64,000 bases of DNA from Rhodococcus ruber NBRC 15591 (GCF_001894945.1 NZ_BCXE01000036.1:103000-166999); one strand, 5' to 3'; numbered from the stretch's first letter, positions 8,535 to 20,456 are shown. The notes: a model not told the origin generated them from the sequence alone. Made by a program: numbers and translations.

Positions 8535-9667
8535 CGGCCGCCTCCCAGGGCCCGGTCCAGCGACTGGGGCACGAGATCCCGGAAGGGATCGGACAGGTCG
8601 ATCGGGACGGTGATCGGGTTGGTGAATCCCGCTCCGGTGCACAACGGCAGCTGTTCCCGCTCGCACAGCTCCCTCGCCCGCGGGAACTGACCGATCCGGG
8701 TGGAGATGTTCAGCCGGATGCGGGCGGTGGTGTTCTCACCGATGGTGTTGTCGATGTTCTGCATCGTCAGCGGCAGCACGTCCAGCAGCTCCGCGAGATC
8801 GGCACGGTGCTCGGCGAACAGCCCGGTGAGCACCTGCGCGTCGGCGACGACGGCGTCGATGTCCTGCCCGCGGGCACCGAGCAGGGTGTCGAGCCGGTCC
8901 AGGATCGTCGTCAGCCGGCCGATCGGCCCGGCGACGTCGAGGTTCTGCCGTTGCAGCTCGGCGGCCAGGTCGGACAACCCGGTGGCCAGTTCGGACAGCG
9001 AGCCCTGACGGGCGTTCACGGCCTCGACCGCGATCCCGAGGTCGTCGACGAGCGCCCCGATGTCCTCGGATCGGGCGCCGACGACGGAACTCGCGGCACC
9101 CACCGCACGCAGCGCCCGGTTGATCTCGGGTCCGAGCCCCGCGGTGGCACCGGCGGCCAGGTCGAGGGTCGAGCCCAGCGCGCCGGCGTCCGGCCCGAGC
9201 GCCGCCGCGATGGTGTCGACGCTCTCGAGCAGTTCGTCCCAGTTGATCGGTGCGTGGCTGCGTTCGGGCGGGATGACGTCACCGTCCTCGAACCGGGCCC
9301 CGCCCGCATAGGCCGGGCTCAGTTCGACGAACCGGTCGCTGATGATCGACGGATTCATCACGAAGGCCGAGACGTCGGCGGGCAGGACGATGTCGTCGGG
9401 GATCCGCATCGTCACGGTCACGACGGTGCCGGCCGGCTCGACCGATTCGACCGTGCCGACGGGCAGCCCCAGGACGGCGACCTTGCTGCCGGGATAGACA
9501 CCGCTCACGGACGCGAATTCGGCGGTCACGGTCCGGGCACGATCGGTGCCGACGAAGACGTACCAGGCCGCCGCCGCGCACACCACCGTGACGACGCCGA
9601 TCGCGAGCCCGCGGAGCGCCCAGGTTGTCCGGGTGGTCACTGCCGTCCGGGTGGTGGTCACCGGCAT
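8531..9667 (-). CDS. mceD: MCE family protein MceD
   Basis: 378 residues with an N-terminal anchor (LRGLAIGVVTVVCAAAAWYV), the MCE domain (VTAEFASVSGVYPGSKVAVLG) and a helical C-terminal part. It is one of the six shaft subunits of the Mce importer. ATG at 9667 is preferred to an upstream codon in the same frame because GGAGGG lies directly before it. It overlaps the mceC end by 10 bases, the longest overlap in the operon. Confidence 0.91.
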   Translation of the reverse strand: MPVTTTRTAVTTRTTWALRGLAIGVVTVVCAAAAWYVFVGTDRARTVTAEFASVSGVYPGSKVAVLGLPVGTVESVEPAGTVVTVTMRIPDDIVLPADVSAFVMNPSIISDRFVELSPAYAGGARFEDGDVIPPERSHAPINWDELLESVDTIAAALGPDAGALGSTLDLAAGATAGLGPEINRALRAVGAASSVVGARSEDIGALVDDLGIAVEAVNARQGSLSELATGLSDLAAELQRQNLDVAGPIGRLTTILDRLDTLLGARGQDIDAVVADAQVLTGLFAEHRADLAELLDVLPLTMQNIDNTIGENTTARIRLNISTRIGQFPRARELCEREQLPLCTGAGFTNPITVPIDLSDPFRDLVPQSLDRALGGGR

Positions 9668-10695
9668 CCCTCCATCACGCCGAGCGCGCACAGCAGGTTG
9701 TCGGGGATGGGGCCGGCGGGGGCGTGCACGTCGACCCAGTTGCCGTTGCCCGACGCGTCGGCGGCGGCACGCAGCGCCGGCGGCAGACGGGTCATCAGCA
9801 CATCGATGTTCTCGGCGTTGCGGTTCAGCGTGTCGGTCACCGAACGCAGGTTGACCAGCAATGCGTCGATCTCCGCGGAGTTGTCCTCGAGGAAGGCGGC
9901 GGTGCGCTCGGTCAGCAGGCGCAGGTCCGCCACGAGCTGCCCGAGCGCGTCCCTGCGGGCGGCGAGCACCGACACGACGGTGGTCGCGTTCTGCACCAGC
10001 GCCGCGACGTCCTCGCTCTGCCCGGCGACGATCGCGGAGAGCGAGCGCGACGCCTCGAGCAGTGAGTGTATGCGGGCGTCGTTGCGCGACAGCATCTCTG
10101 CTGCGGCGGTGGCGCCGGCGAGGGCGTCGGCGAGCTGGGCCGAGTCGGACGGGACGATGTCGGCGAGCGTCCGCATCATCGCTTCGAGTCCGGGCACGTC
10201 GAGATCGCGGGCCACCTGCCCGGCGTCCGCCGCGATCTGGTCGAGGCTGTACGGAACGGAGGTGCGTGCCAGCGGGATCCGGCCCTCGGGGAGTTCCCCG
10301 GCCCCGGCCGGAGTCACCGACAGGTAGAGCTTGCCGAGGATCGTCTTCAGCTTCACCTCGGCCGCAGTGCGATCGCCGAGCGGTTGGCCGCCGTCCACCC
10401 GGAACGTCACGACGACCCGGTCCGTTCCCAGCCGCAGGTCCTCGACCCGCCCGGTGGGCACCCCGGCCACGTAGACCGGGTCGTCGGGTTGCAGCCCCGC
10501 CGCGTTCGCCAGTTCCGCCGTGTACTCGTCGGTGCGGAGGAGGTAGGTGACCCGCGGTGCGGCGAGGGCGACGGCCATCACCGCCGCGACGAGGACGATC
10601 CCGACGGTCCCCACCACGAGCGGGTCGGCGGTCCGATCGTGCCGGCCCGCGAGCATCGCGAGTGCGGCGTCGCGGATCCGTCGCACGGCGCTCAT
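9658..10695 (-). CDS. mceC: MCE family protein MceC
   Basis: 345 residues: anchor helix (VVGTVGIVLVAAVMAVALAA, about 27-46), MCE domain (YTAELANAAGLQPDDPVYVAGVPTG), and a long helical region ending in a Cys pair (LLCALGVMEGC). It is a shaft subunit of the importer. The ATG at 10695 overlaps the mceB stop by four bases. Confidence 0.91.
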   Translation of the reverse strand: MSAVRRIRDAALAMLAGRHDRTADPLVVGTVGIVLVAAVMAVALAAPRVTYLLRTDEYTAELANAAGLQPDDPVYVAGVPTGRVEDLRLGTDRVVVTFRVDGGQPLGDRTAAEVKLKTILGKLYLSVTPAGAGELPEGRIPLARTSVPYSLDQIAADAGQVARDLDVPGLEAMMRTLADIVPSDSAQLADALAGATAAAEMLSRNDARIHSLLEASRSLSAIVAGQSEDVAALVQNATTVVSVLAARRDALGQLVADLRLLTERTAAFLEDNSAEIDALLVNLRSVTDTLNRNAENIDVLMTRLPPALRAAADASGNGNWVDVHAPAGPIPDNLLCALGVMEGCR

Positions 10696-11714
10696 CGGCA
10701 CACCTCCGAGTAGGCCGGGCCGAAGAGGTTGACCTCGGCGTCGTGGCTCTTCACCGTGAAGTTGCACATGTAGAGGTTCAGCCAGCCGCCGTAGTCGCCG
10801 ATGCGGTTCATGTTGCCGGCCAGCTCCGGAAGGCCGCTCATCACCTGATCGAACTGTCCGGTCCGGGGGATCCACGCGTCGGTCATCGCCCGCAGGTCGG
10901 TCACCGTGCTCGCGAGCGGGGCCGTCGCGCCGGCGACGAGTGCGGCGGCGGCACGGACGGAGGTGGAGCCGCGCTCGACGAGCACAGCGAGCTGATCGCC
11001 GTCCCCGGCCAGGGCGTCGCTGACGACGGCCAGTCCCGAGATCAGGCGACCGACGTCCGTACTGCGCCGGTCCGCGACGGCGACGAGCGTCTCGAGGTTG
11101 ACGGCGAGGCTGTCGAAGATCTGCTCGTGCTCGACGAGGTCGCTGCTCACCGACGCGATGTGCAGCAGCAGCGAATCCAGTGTGCTGCCCTGCCCCTGGA
11201 ACGCCTCGACGACGGCGGTGGCGAGTGTGTTCACCTGGGCGGGGTCGATCGCCTCGAACAGCGGCTCGAACCCGTTGACGAGCGCGGTCAGGTCGACCGG
11301 CGGCGACGTCTGCCCGACCGGGATCGTGCCACCGTCGGGCAGTACGGTGCCGGTTCCGTCCTCGGGCAGCGTCAGCGCGACGTACCGGACGCCGATCATG
11401 TCGCCGTAGTGCACGTCGGCAGTGACGTCCGTGGTGAGCTCGAACTCCGATTCCACCTCGAAATCGACTACTGCTCTTGATGTTCCGTCGTCCTGCGGCG
11501 CGAGTGTCACGTCGGACACGCGCCCCACCCGCACACCGGCGAGCGTGACGTCGCTGCCGGGGCCGAGCCCCTCGACGTCCGTGAACTCCGCGGAGTATGC
11601 GCGGGTGGACCCGGCGATCGTCCTGTCGAGGGTGTTGCCGACGACGACCGCCGCCAGTACTCCCACGGCGCAGAACGCCGTGAGGCGCACTCCCGGTCCG
11701 AGCAGCGAGTTCAC
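10692..11714 (-). CDS. mceB: MCE family protein MceB
   Basis: 340 residues, starting with GTG at 11714. An N-terminal anchor (LTAFCAVGVLAAVVVGNTL) is followed by the MCE domain (YSAEFTDVEGLGPGSDVTLAGVRVG) and a helical region. The C-terminus YMCNFTVKSHDAEVNLFG is typical of MceB. It is coupled by four-base GTGA/ATGA overlaps to mceA and mceC. Confidence 0.92.
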   Translation of the reverse strand: MNSLLGPGVRLTAFCAVGVLAAVVVGNTLDRTIAGSTRAYSAEFTDVEGLGPGSDVTLAGVRVGRVSDVTLAPQDDGTSRAVVDFEVESEFELTTDVTADVHYGDMIGVRYVALTLPEDGTGTVLPDGGTIPVGQTSPPVDLTALVNGFEPLFEAIDPAQVNTLATAVVEAFQGQGSTLDSLLLHIASVSSDLVEHEQIFDSLAVNLETLVAVADRRSTDVGRLISGLAVVSDALAGDGDQLAVLVERGSTSVRAAAALVAGATAPLASTVTDLRAMTDAWIPRTGQFDQVMSGLPELAGNMNRIGDYGGWLNLYMCNFTVKSHDAEVNLFGPAYSEVCR

Positions 11715-13015
11715 GAGACTTCCACCTCCGTGCCACGGACGAGCGGCGCGAGCAGGATCGACGCGGCGGTGGACGGATTCGTCCCCGTGGCCGCGGGATC
11801 GGACGGGTCGGCACCACCTGCGATCTGCTCCAGGTATCCCAGCGGCTCCCGCTCCGCGGCGGCCGAGAGGACGGGCTGCCGGTCGATCGGGCTCGTCCGG
11901 ACGGGATCGTCGCAGTTCGCGCCGTCCATGCCGGGATACCGGGGGCAGTCGGCGGCGGTGTACGGCATCGGATCCGAGAAGTCCGCGACGGCGGTGATGT
12001 CGAACCGCCCGGTCGCGAAGACCCGTGCGCCGGCGTCGCCGAAGGTCGTGAGATGCCGCAGGGTGTCGTCGAGCCCGACGGTGTCGGCCGCGAACGTCTC
12101 GAGCACCGGCGCACCGTCGCGGACGACGGCGATCATCCGCTCGGTGTTCTGCGCGATCAGGGTGGAACCGTCGGCGGCCAGGGCGGCTCCGCCGCGCAGC
12201 AGGCGTGCCACACCGTCGCGGCGTTCGAGGGCGATCTCCGAGAGCTCCGCCGCGTTCTGCAGGGTCGCGACCATGTCGTCGGTGGCCGCGGCCGTCGACT
12301 CGGTCACCGCGGCGAGTTGCGGTGCGGAGGCCAGTCCCTCGTCGATCAGCGGGCCGAGCTGCTCGGTGAGCGCGACGCTGCGGTCGAGGGTGCGGCCGAG
12401 GGATTCGCCCCGTCCCGCCAGGGCCTGGCTCATCGCGTCGAGGGTGACGGCGAGCAGGTCCGGCCGCAGTTCCCGCAGGAGATCGGTGGTGGTGTAGTAC
12501 AGGTTCGCCAGCTGCACCGCCTCGGCGGAGGTGTCCACCGGGATCTGTGTGCCGGCCCGCAGGCGGGGCCCGGTTGCAGGGTCCGCGGCCGGGACGAGTT
12601 CGAGGAAGACGTCGCCGAACAGGGTGCGCGGCACGATGCGGAGCTGCACCGAGGCGGGAATGTTTCGGAGCGCGCGGGCGTCGAGTCGCATCGTGATCCG
12701 TGAACTCGCGAGGCCCGCCTCGAGGTGCACGAGCCGGCCGACGTGCACGCCCCGGTACTGCACCCCGGCGGCGCCGTGGATCACTCCCGCGCCCGCCGGG
12801 ACCACCGCGGTGACTTCCGGCTCGCGCGAGAGTCCGCCCGACCCCGAGGCGACGAGCAGGGCCCCCGCGACGGCGACGACCACGACGGCGACGACCCCGA
12901 CGAGAGCCGCTCCCGCCCTGCCGGTTCCGTCTCGGCGCCGGCGACGGCTCTCGCGCCGCGGTGGGGGCGGCGCCGTGACGGCAGGACCCGGCGCCGTCGC
13001 CTGCTGGGTCGTCAC
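11711..13015 (-). CDS. mceA: MCE family protein MceA
   Basis: 434 residues. The Pro/Arg-rich N-terminus precedes one membrane anchor (ALVGVVAVVVVAVAGALLVA, about 36-55), then the MCE domain (VTAVVPAGAGVIHGAAGVQYRG) and an extended helical part. The first MCE gene after the two permease genes is by convention mceA. Start GTG at 13015 sits in a GTGA overlap with yrbEB, so no separate ribosome site is needed. Confidence 0.91.
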   Translation of the reverse strand: MTTQQATAPGPAVTAPPPPRRESRRRRRDGTGRAGAALVGVVAVVVVAVAGALLVASGSGGLSREPEVTAVVPAGAGVIHGAAGVQYRGVHVGRLVHLEAGLASSRITMRLDARALRNIPASVQLRIVPRTLFGDVFLELVPAADPATGPRLRAGTQIPVDTSAEAVQLANLYYTTTDLLRELRPDLLAVTLDAMSQALAGRGESLGRTLDRSVALTEQLGPLIDEGLASAPQLAAVTESTAAATDDMVATLQNAAELSEIALERRDGVARLLRGGAALAADGSTLIAQNTERMIAVVRDGAPVLETFAADTVGLDDTLRHLTTFGDAGARVFATGRFDITAVADFSDPMPYTAADCPRYPGMDGANCDDPVRTSPIDRQPVLSAAAEREPLGYLEQIAGGADPSDPAATGTNPSTAASILLAPLVRGTEVEVS

Positions 13016-13872
13016 GACAGCCCCATCCCCGGCACGGTCGGCACGAGCCCCCACAACGCGAACGTCAGGACCACGTCGGTGACACCGATGGCCAGGATGC
13101 TGGTGCGCAACGCGCGCCCGGCCGCGCGACCGACCCCCTCCGGTCCGCCGGTGGCGTGGTATCCGTAGGAGCAGTGCACGAGTGCCACGATCATCGCGAA
13201 CACCACGGCCTTGGTCAGCGAGTACCACAGGTCGGACGGGCCGAGCGCGAGGTGGAAGTAGTAGTCGTAGGTGCCCGCGGAGTTGCCCTGGAAGGTGACG
13301 ACGACGAGCCGGGTGGCGACGTACGCCGACAGCAGGCCGACCATGTAGATCGGGACCACGCAGACGGCGGACGCGATCAGCCGTGTGCTGGCGAGGAAGG
13401 GCACCGACCGCACGGCCATCGCGTCCAGCGCGTCGATCTCGTCGGAGATCCGCATGGCGCCGAGCTGGGCGGTGAAGCCGGTGCCGACCTTCGCCGCCAG
13501 CGCGACGGACGCGACGACCGGGGCGAGTTCACGGGTGTTGGCGATCGCGGACAGCATTCCCGACAGCGACGTCATGCCGATCAGCTCGAGGCCGCGCTGG
13601 GTCTCGACGCCGACCATCATCGCGGCGACCGCGGACATCGCGAAGACGATGCCGATGGTGCCGCCCCCGGCGAGCAGCGAGGCATAGCCGAAGCCGACCT
13701 CCCCCACGTGGTACGTCACGTGCTTGTGGTACCGGCGCAGCGCTGTGGGAATGCCTGCGACCGTGTGTATCCCGAACAGCACGTGGCGGCCGACGGTGGC
13801 GAACCCGTCGACGACGCCGGTCACCGACCGGTGGACGCCGCGCACCCGGGTGACGGTGGAATGGGACAGCAT
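13012..13872 (-). CDS. yrbEB: MlaE/YrbE-type permease subunit B
   Basis: 286-residue integral membrane protein with about five helices and the YrbE signature region (TRELAPVVASVALAAKVGTG, followed by TAQLGAMRISDEIDAL). It is one of two permease subunits that pair with an MceG-type ATPase encoded elsewhere. Its ATG shares one base with the yrbEA stop. Confidence 0.93.
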   Translation of the reverse strand: MLSHSTVTRVRGVHRSVTGVVDGFATVGRHVLFGIHTVAGIPTALRRYHKHVTYHVGEVGFGYASLLAGGGTIGIVFAMSAVAAMMVGVETQRGLELIGMTSLSGMLSAIANTRELAPVVASVALAAKVGTGFTAQLGAMRISDEIDALDAMAVRSVPFLASTRLIASAVCVVPIYMVGLLSAYVATRLVVVTFQGNSAGTYDYYFHLALGPSDLWYSLTKAVVFAMIVALVHCSYGYHATGGPEGVGRAAGRALRTSILAIGVTDVVLTFALWGLVPTVPGMGLS

Positions 13873-14687
13873 CAGTAGGTCCCCACGGCCGGCACCATCA
13901 CGGTGTACATCTGGGACAGCACGGTATTGACGACGAACACCATCACGAAGGCGAGCACGACGGCCTCGTTGACGGCGTCGGCCACGCCGCTCGGGCCGCC
14001 CTTGGCGTGCAGGCCCTTGAACGCGGCGATGAGGGCGGAGGTGATCCCGAAGAACGCCGACTTCACCATCGCCATCACGAAATCCGACAGCCGGCCGTAC
14101 TCGGTCAGCGTGCGCAGGAAGCCACCGCCCGAGGCGTCGTCGACGTAGATCTCGTACAGATAGCAGCCGCCGACACCCACGAGCGTGACGAGCGCGCAGA
14201 GCATCACCGACACGAGGATCGAGGCGAGCAGCCGCGGCACGACGAGCCGCTCGACCACGTTCAGCCCCATCACCTCCATCGCCTCGATCTCCTCGCGGAT
14301 GGTGCGGGAACCCAGGTCGGCGCAGATCGCGGAGCCGCCGACCCCGGCGAGCATGAGTGCGCACACCAACGCCGCGGCCTGACCCACCACGACGAACGCG
14401 ACGATCGCGCCGGAGTACCCGCCGGCGCCGAGCCGGCCGGCGAGGGAGCCGACGGAGACCGCGATGAGCACGCCGACGGGCAGCATCAACAGCAGTGCCG
14501 GGCCGCTGCACACCTTCGCGACGAACAGCGCCTGTGTGATCGTCTCGCGGAGCGAGAGTCGACGGCCGGCGACGACGCGCACGGTGGTGGCGAGGGTCTC
14601 CACGGAGAACCCGACCAGCGCACCGACCTGGATCGCCAGGTCGTGCACCGGCCCCCTCGCCTCGGGCAGCTCGAACGTCACTCCCAT
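13872..14687 (-). CDS. yrbEA: MlaE/YrbE-type permease subunit A
   Basis: 271-residue permease subunit. The MlaE/YrbE core is visible (ALVCALMLAGVGGSAICADL, then GSRTIREEIEAMEVMGLN), followed by further helices. It is the first gene of the importer proper and lies 52 bases downstream of fadD5, as in the mycobacterial mce1 operon. A GTG two codons in is a less likely start. Confidence 0.93.
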   Translation of the reverse strand: MGVTFELPEARGPVHDLAIQVGALVGFSVETLATTVRVVAGRRLSLRETITQALFVAKVCSGPALLLMLPVGVLIAVSVGSLAGRLGAGGYSGAIVAFVVVGQAAALVCALMLAGVGGSAICADLGSRTIREEIEAMEVMGLNVVERLVVPRLLASILVSVMLCALVTLVGVGGCYLYEIYVDDASGGGFLRTLTEYGRLSDFVMAMVKSAFFGITSALIAAFKGLHAKGGPSGVADAVNEAVVLAFVMVFVVNTVLSQMYTVMVPAVGTY

Positions 14688-14739
14688 ACCCCCGTACGCG
14701 TCATCGCGGCCTCCCGTCCCCCGACGGCTCCTCGGCGTC

Positions 14740-16323
14740 TCAGCCCTGGACGACCGCCGACAGGCCGCCGCGCAGCTGGTGCTTGACGACCTTGCCGCTG
14801 GCGTTGCGCGGCAGGGCCTCGACGATCACGACGTCCTTCGGATGCTTGTAGCGGGCGAGCCGCTCGTCGAAGAACGGCTGCAGCTCGTCCAGGGGAAGAT
14901 CGTCGTGGCCGGGCCGTAACGCGATCACCGCGACCGGCACCTCGCCCCACTTCGGATCCGGACGTCCGATCACGGCGGCCTCGAGGATCTTCGGATGCGA
15001 GAACAGCACGTTCTCGACCTCGGCGCAGTAGATGTTCTCGCCGCCGGAGATGATCATGTCCTTCTTGCGGTCGACGACGTAGACGAAGCCCTCGTCGTCG
15101 ACGCGCACGAGGTCGCCGGAGTGGAACCAGCCGCCGTGGAACGCATCTGCCGTCGCGGCCGGGTTGTTCCAGTACTCGCTCATCATGGTGGGTCCGCGGT
15201 AGACGATCTCGCCGACCTCACCGGGGGCCACGTCGTTCATCTCGTCGTCGACGACCCGCGCCTGGATGGTGGGAATGACCCGGCCGACGGAGCCGAGCTT
15301 GCGCAGCGCGTCCTCGCCGTCGAGCACGCAGGTGATGGGTGACATCTCGGTCTGGCCGAACACCGCGACGTTCGACGCGTCGGGGAACGTCTCGGCCATC
15401 GCGCGCAGGATCGTGTCGGACGACGGCGCAGCGCCCCAGGAGATGTTGCGCAGGGCCAGCTTCCGCGGGTTCGCCTGCTGTGCCGCGCACACCGCCTGCC
15501 ACTGCACCGGCACCAGGAACAGGTTGGTGACCTGCTCGGCCTCGAGGACGTCGAGCAGCTCGTTCGGGTCGAACGCCCCCACCGGATGGATCACGGTGGC
15601 GACGCCCAGCATCAGGTTGGGTGCCATCGCACCGAGAGCCGCGATGTGGAACATCGGCGAGGCGCAGAACCCGACGCCGGACTCGTCGAACAGGTGGAAC
15701 GCACGGATGCACGTGAGGGCCTGCGCGGACATGTTGCTGTGGGAGAGCACCGCGCCCTTGGGCCGTCCCGTGGTCCCGGAGGTGTACATGATCAGGGCCG
15801 GGGTGTCGTCCGGAACGTCGACCGCCGGGTGCGGCTCGCCGGTCTCGGCGACCAGGTCCTCGTAGGCGAGGCTGTCGCCGTCCGGGGCCCCGCCGACGGT
15901 GATGGACAGGCCGAGCCCGTCGCTCTCCGCGCGGACCGCGGCGGCCAGCGGAGCGAGGGGTGCCTCGACCACGATCGCCGAGGCCCCGCTGTCGTTCGAC
16001 AGGTACGCCACCTCGGGCGCGGTGAGACGGAAGTTGACCGGCACGGCGATCGCACCGAGAGCGTTCGCGGCCAGCACGGTTTCGAGGTATTCGGGGCGGT
16101 TGAGCATGAGCACGACGACCCGGTCACCGAAGCCGACGCCGCGCCGCGCGAGGGCACCGGCGAGCCGCTCGACCCGGTCGTGCAGCTCCGCCCACGTGAT
16201 CGACCGGCCCTGGAACCGCAGCGCGGTGCGGTTCGGGATCATCAGGGCGTGCCGCTCGAGGTGGTTGTTCCAGTTGTTGCGACGCAGGCGCTGGGTCTCG
16301 GCGAGGGTGGAGGCGGTGACCAT
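14740..16323 (-). CDS. fadD5: Fatty acyl-CoA ligase FadD5, first gene of the mce operon
   Basis: 527-residue ANL-superfamily adenylate-forming enzyme that activates fatty acids to acyl-CoA. The P-loop (MYTSGTTGRPKGA), the A5 motif (GQTEMSP), GGWFHSGDL, DRKKDMIISGGENIYC and the catalytic Lys motif near the end (LPRNASGKVVK) are all present. The opening NNWNNHLERHALMIP closely resembles mycobacterial FadD5, which also directly precedes yrbE1A. ATG at 16323 follows AGAGGA. The 274-base gap upstream probably holds the operon promoter; no clear operator was recognised there. Confidence 0.92.
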   Translation of the reverse strand: MVTASTLAETQRLRRNNWNNHLERHALMIPNRTALRFQGRSITWAELHDRVERLAGALARRGVGFGDRVVVLMLNRPEYLETVLAANALGAIAVPVNFRLTAPEVAYLSNDSGASAIVVEAPLAPLAAAVRAESDGLGLSITVGGAPDGDSLAYEDLVAETGEPHPAVDVPDDTPALIMYTSGTTGRPKGAVLSHSNMSAQALTCIRAFHLFDESGVGFCASPMFHIAALGAMAPNLMLGVATVIHPVGAFDPNELLDVLEAEQVTNLFLVPVQWQAVCAAQQANPRKLALRNISWGAAPSSDTILRAMAETFPDASNVAVFGQTEMSPITCVLDGEDALRKLGSVGRVIPTIQARVVDDEMNDVAPGEVGEIVYRGPTMMSEYWNNPAATADAFHGGWFHSGDLVRVDDEGFVYVVDRKKDMIISGGENIYCAEVENVLFSHPKILEAAVIGRPDPKWGEVPVAVIALRPGHDDLPLDELQPFFDERLARYKHPKDVVIVEALPRNASGKVVKHQLRGGLSAVVQG

Positions 16324-16597
16324 GAGGATTCCTCTCGGGGCGTGGCGGAGGTGCCGACGGGACGCGATCCGGGTTCTCGATGTGAGGCACATTACAGGCA
16401 GCGGCCCTGTTCGGCCAGCATTTTGTTAATGGTGATTCTCGAGGAGACAACCGGTTGAGGAGGGCGCGGGCGCGCGCAGCACGGAGCGTGTCTCGCATCG
16501 AATGATTTTGTCGCCCAACGTCTGAACAGGGCAGTCCGACCGGGACGCAGCCGGGCGGCGACCGGGGTTCCCGCGCCGGTAAGTGCACGGCCTGTCG

Positions 16598-18453
<1,856 letters not shown>

Positions 18454-18606
18454 TTAACTTTCGCGGTGCGCAACCGCGTTTGTCAAGGGTTCTCCGCTGG
18501 CCTTTCCGTGGGGCGTGGCCCTCCGATTCGCCGACGCAGATATGGTGTTGGCCGCTAACGTGTGCGATAGGCTGCCGGCATCACGCCCGGCATGAATGGA
18601 GGTACG

Positions 18607-19884
18607 GTGGCGGAGCAGACCCGGGCCGGTTCGCGGGCGACGCGGACACGGTCGACCGCCCGCACGGCGACCGAGGGAACACCGGCTCCGCGACGACGGC
18701 CGAAGAACCGCAAGGCACAGATCGCGGCGGTCGCCGCCGAGGCGTTCAGCGAACGCGGGTACCACGGTGTCGGGATCGACGAGATCGCTGCCGCGGTCGG
18801 CATTTCCGGCCCCGCCCTCTATCGGCACTTTCCCAACAAGTACGCGTTGTTCCGCGACGCCGCCCTGAGCCTGGGCACGACGCTCGGGACGGCGGTCGCC
18901 GAAGCGGACGCCGCGAGCCCCTCGAGCGCCGACCCCGGCGAACGCCTCGACGGCCTGCTGCTCGCCGCGATCCGCACCACCGTCGAATGCCGCCGCACCG
19001 CCGGGCTCTACCGATGGGAGAGCCGCTATCTCACCGCGGAGGACCGCGACGCGGTCCGGCGAGAGATCTGGGGGGTCAACCGCCGGATCGGGGCCGCGCT
19101 GGCGGCCCTGCGACCCGGGCTCCCGGAACCGGACAACGTCATCCTCAGCGCGGCCATGCTCAGCGTCGTCGGCAGCATCACCGCACACCGCGCCCCGCTG
19201 GCCAACCGCCGGATCGAGCGGCTGCTGCTCGAGGCCTGCCGTTCGGTCGCGCGTGTCCGTCCGGCGACGACCGACCGGTCACACGACGAGCCGGCCCGTG
19301 TCCCGGGCCTCGCCGTCGCCAACAAGCGCGAGGTGCTGCTGCACGAAGCGATCCTGCTCTTCTATGCCCGCGGGTACCACGACGTGAGCATCGAGGAGAT
19401 CGGCGCGGCGGCCGGCATCAACGCCTCCGGCGTCTACCGGCACTTCGCGAGCAAGGCCGACCTGCTCGCCGCGGCCTTCCACCGGGCCGCGGACCGGCTC
19501 GCCGTCGCCGTGAACGGCACGCTGGCCGACTCCACAACCCCGGCCGAGGCACTGTGCTCCCTGACCCGCGTGTACGTCCAGTTGTCGTTCGCCCGCAGCG
19601 AGCTGATGGTCGTGTACTTCACCGAGATCGGAAACCTGCCCGATGCACACCGCACCGACCTGCGCAACATCCAGCGGCTCAACGTCGAGGAGTGGGCCCG
19701 CCTGCTCGGCGAGGTACGTCCGGCCCTGTCCGCCGTCGAGTGCCGATTCCTGGTGCACGCCGCGCTCAACCTCGTGCTCGACGTCGGACGTCTGTTGCAC
19801 TTCGACGCCACCCCCGCCAACGAGACCCGCGTGCAACAGCTCATGCTGGCGACCCTTCTCGGCGACCCGGCGGCGGACGCGTGA
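18607..19884 (+). CDS. TetR-family regulator with two complete TetR units in tandem
   Basis: About 425 residues, twice the usual TetR length. The first HTH (KAQIAAVAAEAFSERGYHGV, ending GISGPALYRHFPNKYALF) and a second (REVLLHEAILLFYARGYHDV, ending GINASGVYRHFASKADLL) each head a TetR-like ligand domain. GTG at 18607 has GGAGG four bases away; an in-frame ATG at 18592 is the alternative start but lacks a ribosome site. It is divergent from the flavoprotein-hydratase operon and is a candidate regulator of it. The ligand is unknown. Confidence 0.86.
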   Translation: MAEQTRAGSRATRTRSTARTATEGTPAPRRRPKNRKAQIAAVAAEAFSERGYHGVGIDEIAAAVGISGPALYRHFPNKYALFRDAALSLGTTLGTAVAEADAASPSSADPGERLDGLLLAAIRTTVECRRTAGLYRWESRYLTAEDRDAVRREIWGVNRRIGAALAALRPGLPEPDNVILSAAMLSVVGSITAHRAPLANRRIERLLLEACRSVARVRPATTDRSHDEPARVPGLAVANKREVLLHEAILLFYARGYHDVSIEEIGAAAGINASGVYRHFASKADLLAAAFHRAADRLAVAVNGTLADSTTPAEALCSLTRVYVQLSFARSELMVVYFTEIGNLPDAHRTDLRNIQRLNVEEWARLLGEVRPALSAVECRFLVHAALNLVLDVGRLLHFDATPANETRVQQLMLATLLGDPAADA

Positions 19885-19979
19885 CGCGCACGGCACTCGC
19901 CGCGGTGGTGCGGGAGTACGGCGCGGACCCGCAGCGATGCCGTCGAGGCAGTACTCACCTTCGACCGTCAGGAGTGACC

Positions 19980-20456
19980 ATGACCGTGGCCGACGAGCTG
20001 GCCGCACTGCGCCGCCGCACCGACACGATCTCGCCGCGCGAACTCGACGACCTGTGGGCGCGCCTCGAGCCCGCCCGCATCGACGATCTCGTCGGATACC
20101 GCTGGCGCGGATTCAGTTTCGACACCGGCCACCGCACCCACACGGTGCTGGGCAAGGCCCGGTGGTACGGCAAGCAGTTCGCCGCCGCCCACGACGTGCA
20201 GCCGCTGATGTGCCGGGACGCGAGCGGTGAGCTCTACTCCGACGTCGAAACCGGGCGCGGCGAGGCGTCACTGTGGGAGGTCCGGTTCCGCGGCGAGGTC
20301 ACCGCCACCATGGTCTACGACGGTATGCCGGTGTTCGACCACTTCAAGAAGGCCGACGACGACACGCTCGTCGGCGTCATGAACGGCAAGGGCGGGCTCG
20401 TGTTCGACGCGGGCGAGCACTACTGGTTCGGTCTCGAACGCGACATCGCGCTGTAA
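19980..20456 (+). CDS. GXWXG / DUF4334 domain protein
   Basis: 158 residues. The N-terminal YRWRGFSFDTGH stretch is the GXWXG-type signature, and the C-terminal part (TATMVYDGMPVFDHFKKADD, ending GEHYWFGLER) matches DUF4334. Cytoplasmic, no signal peptide. ATG at 19980 follows AGGAG. It lies 95 bases after the tandem TetR gene and before a long inverted repeat. The family has no established activity. Confidence 0.8.
   Translation: MTVADELAALRRRTDTISPRELDDLWARLEPARIDDLVGYRWRGFSFDTGHRTHTVLGKARWYGKQFAAAHDVQPLMCRDASGELYSDVETGRGEASLWEVRFRGEVTATMVYDGMPVFDHFKKADDDTLVGVMNGKGGLVFDAGEHYWFGLERDIAL

Noticed and set aside
6277..13015. Longer versions of the Mce genes reaching into the preceding gene
   Set aside because: Each extension is an out-of-frame reading of the upstream gene; the short four-base overlaps give proper N-terminal anchors.
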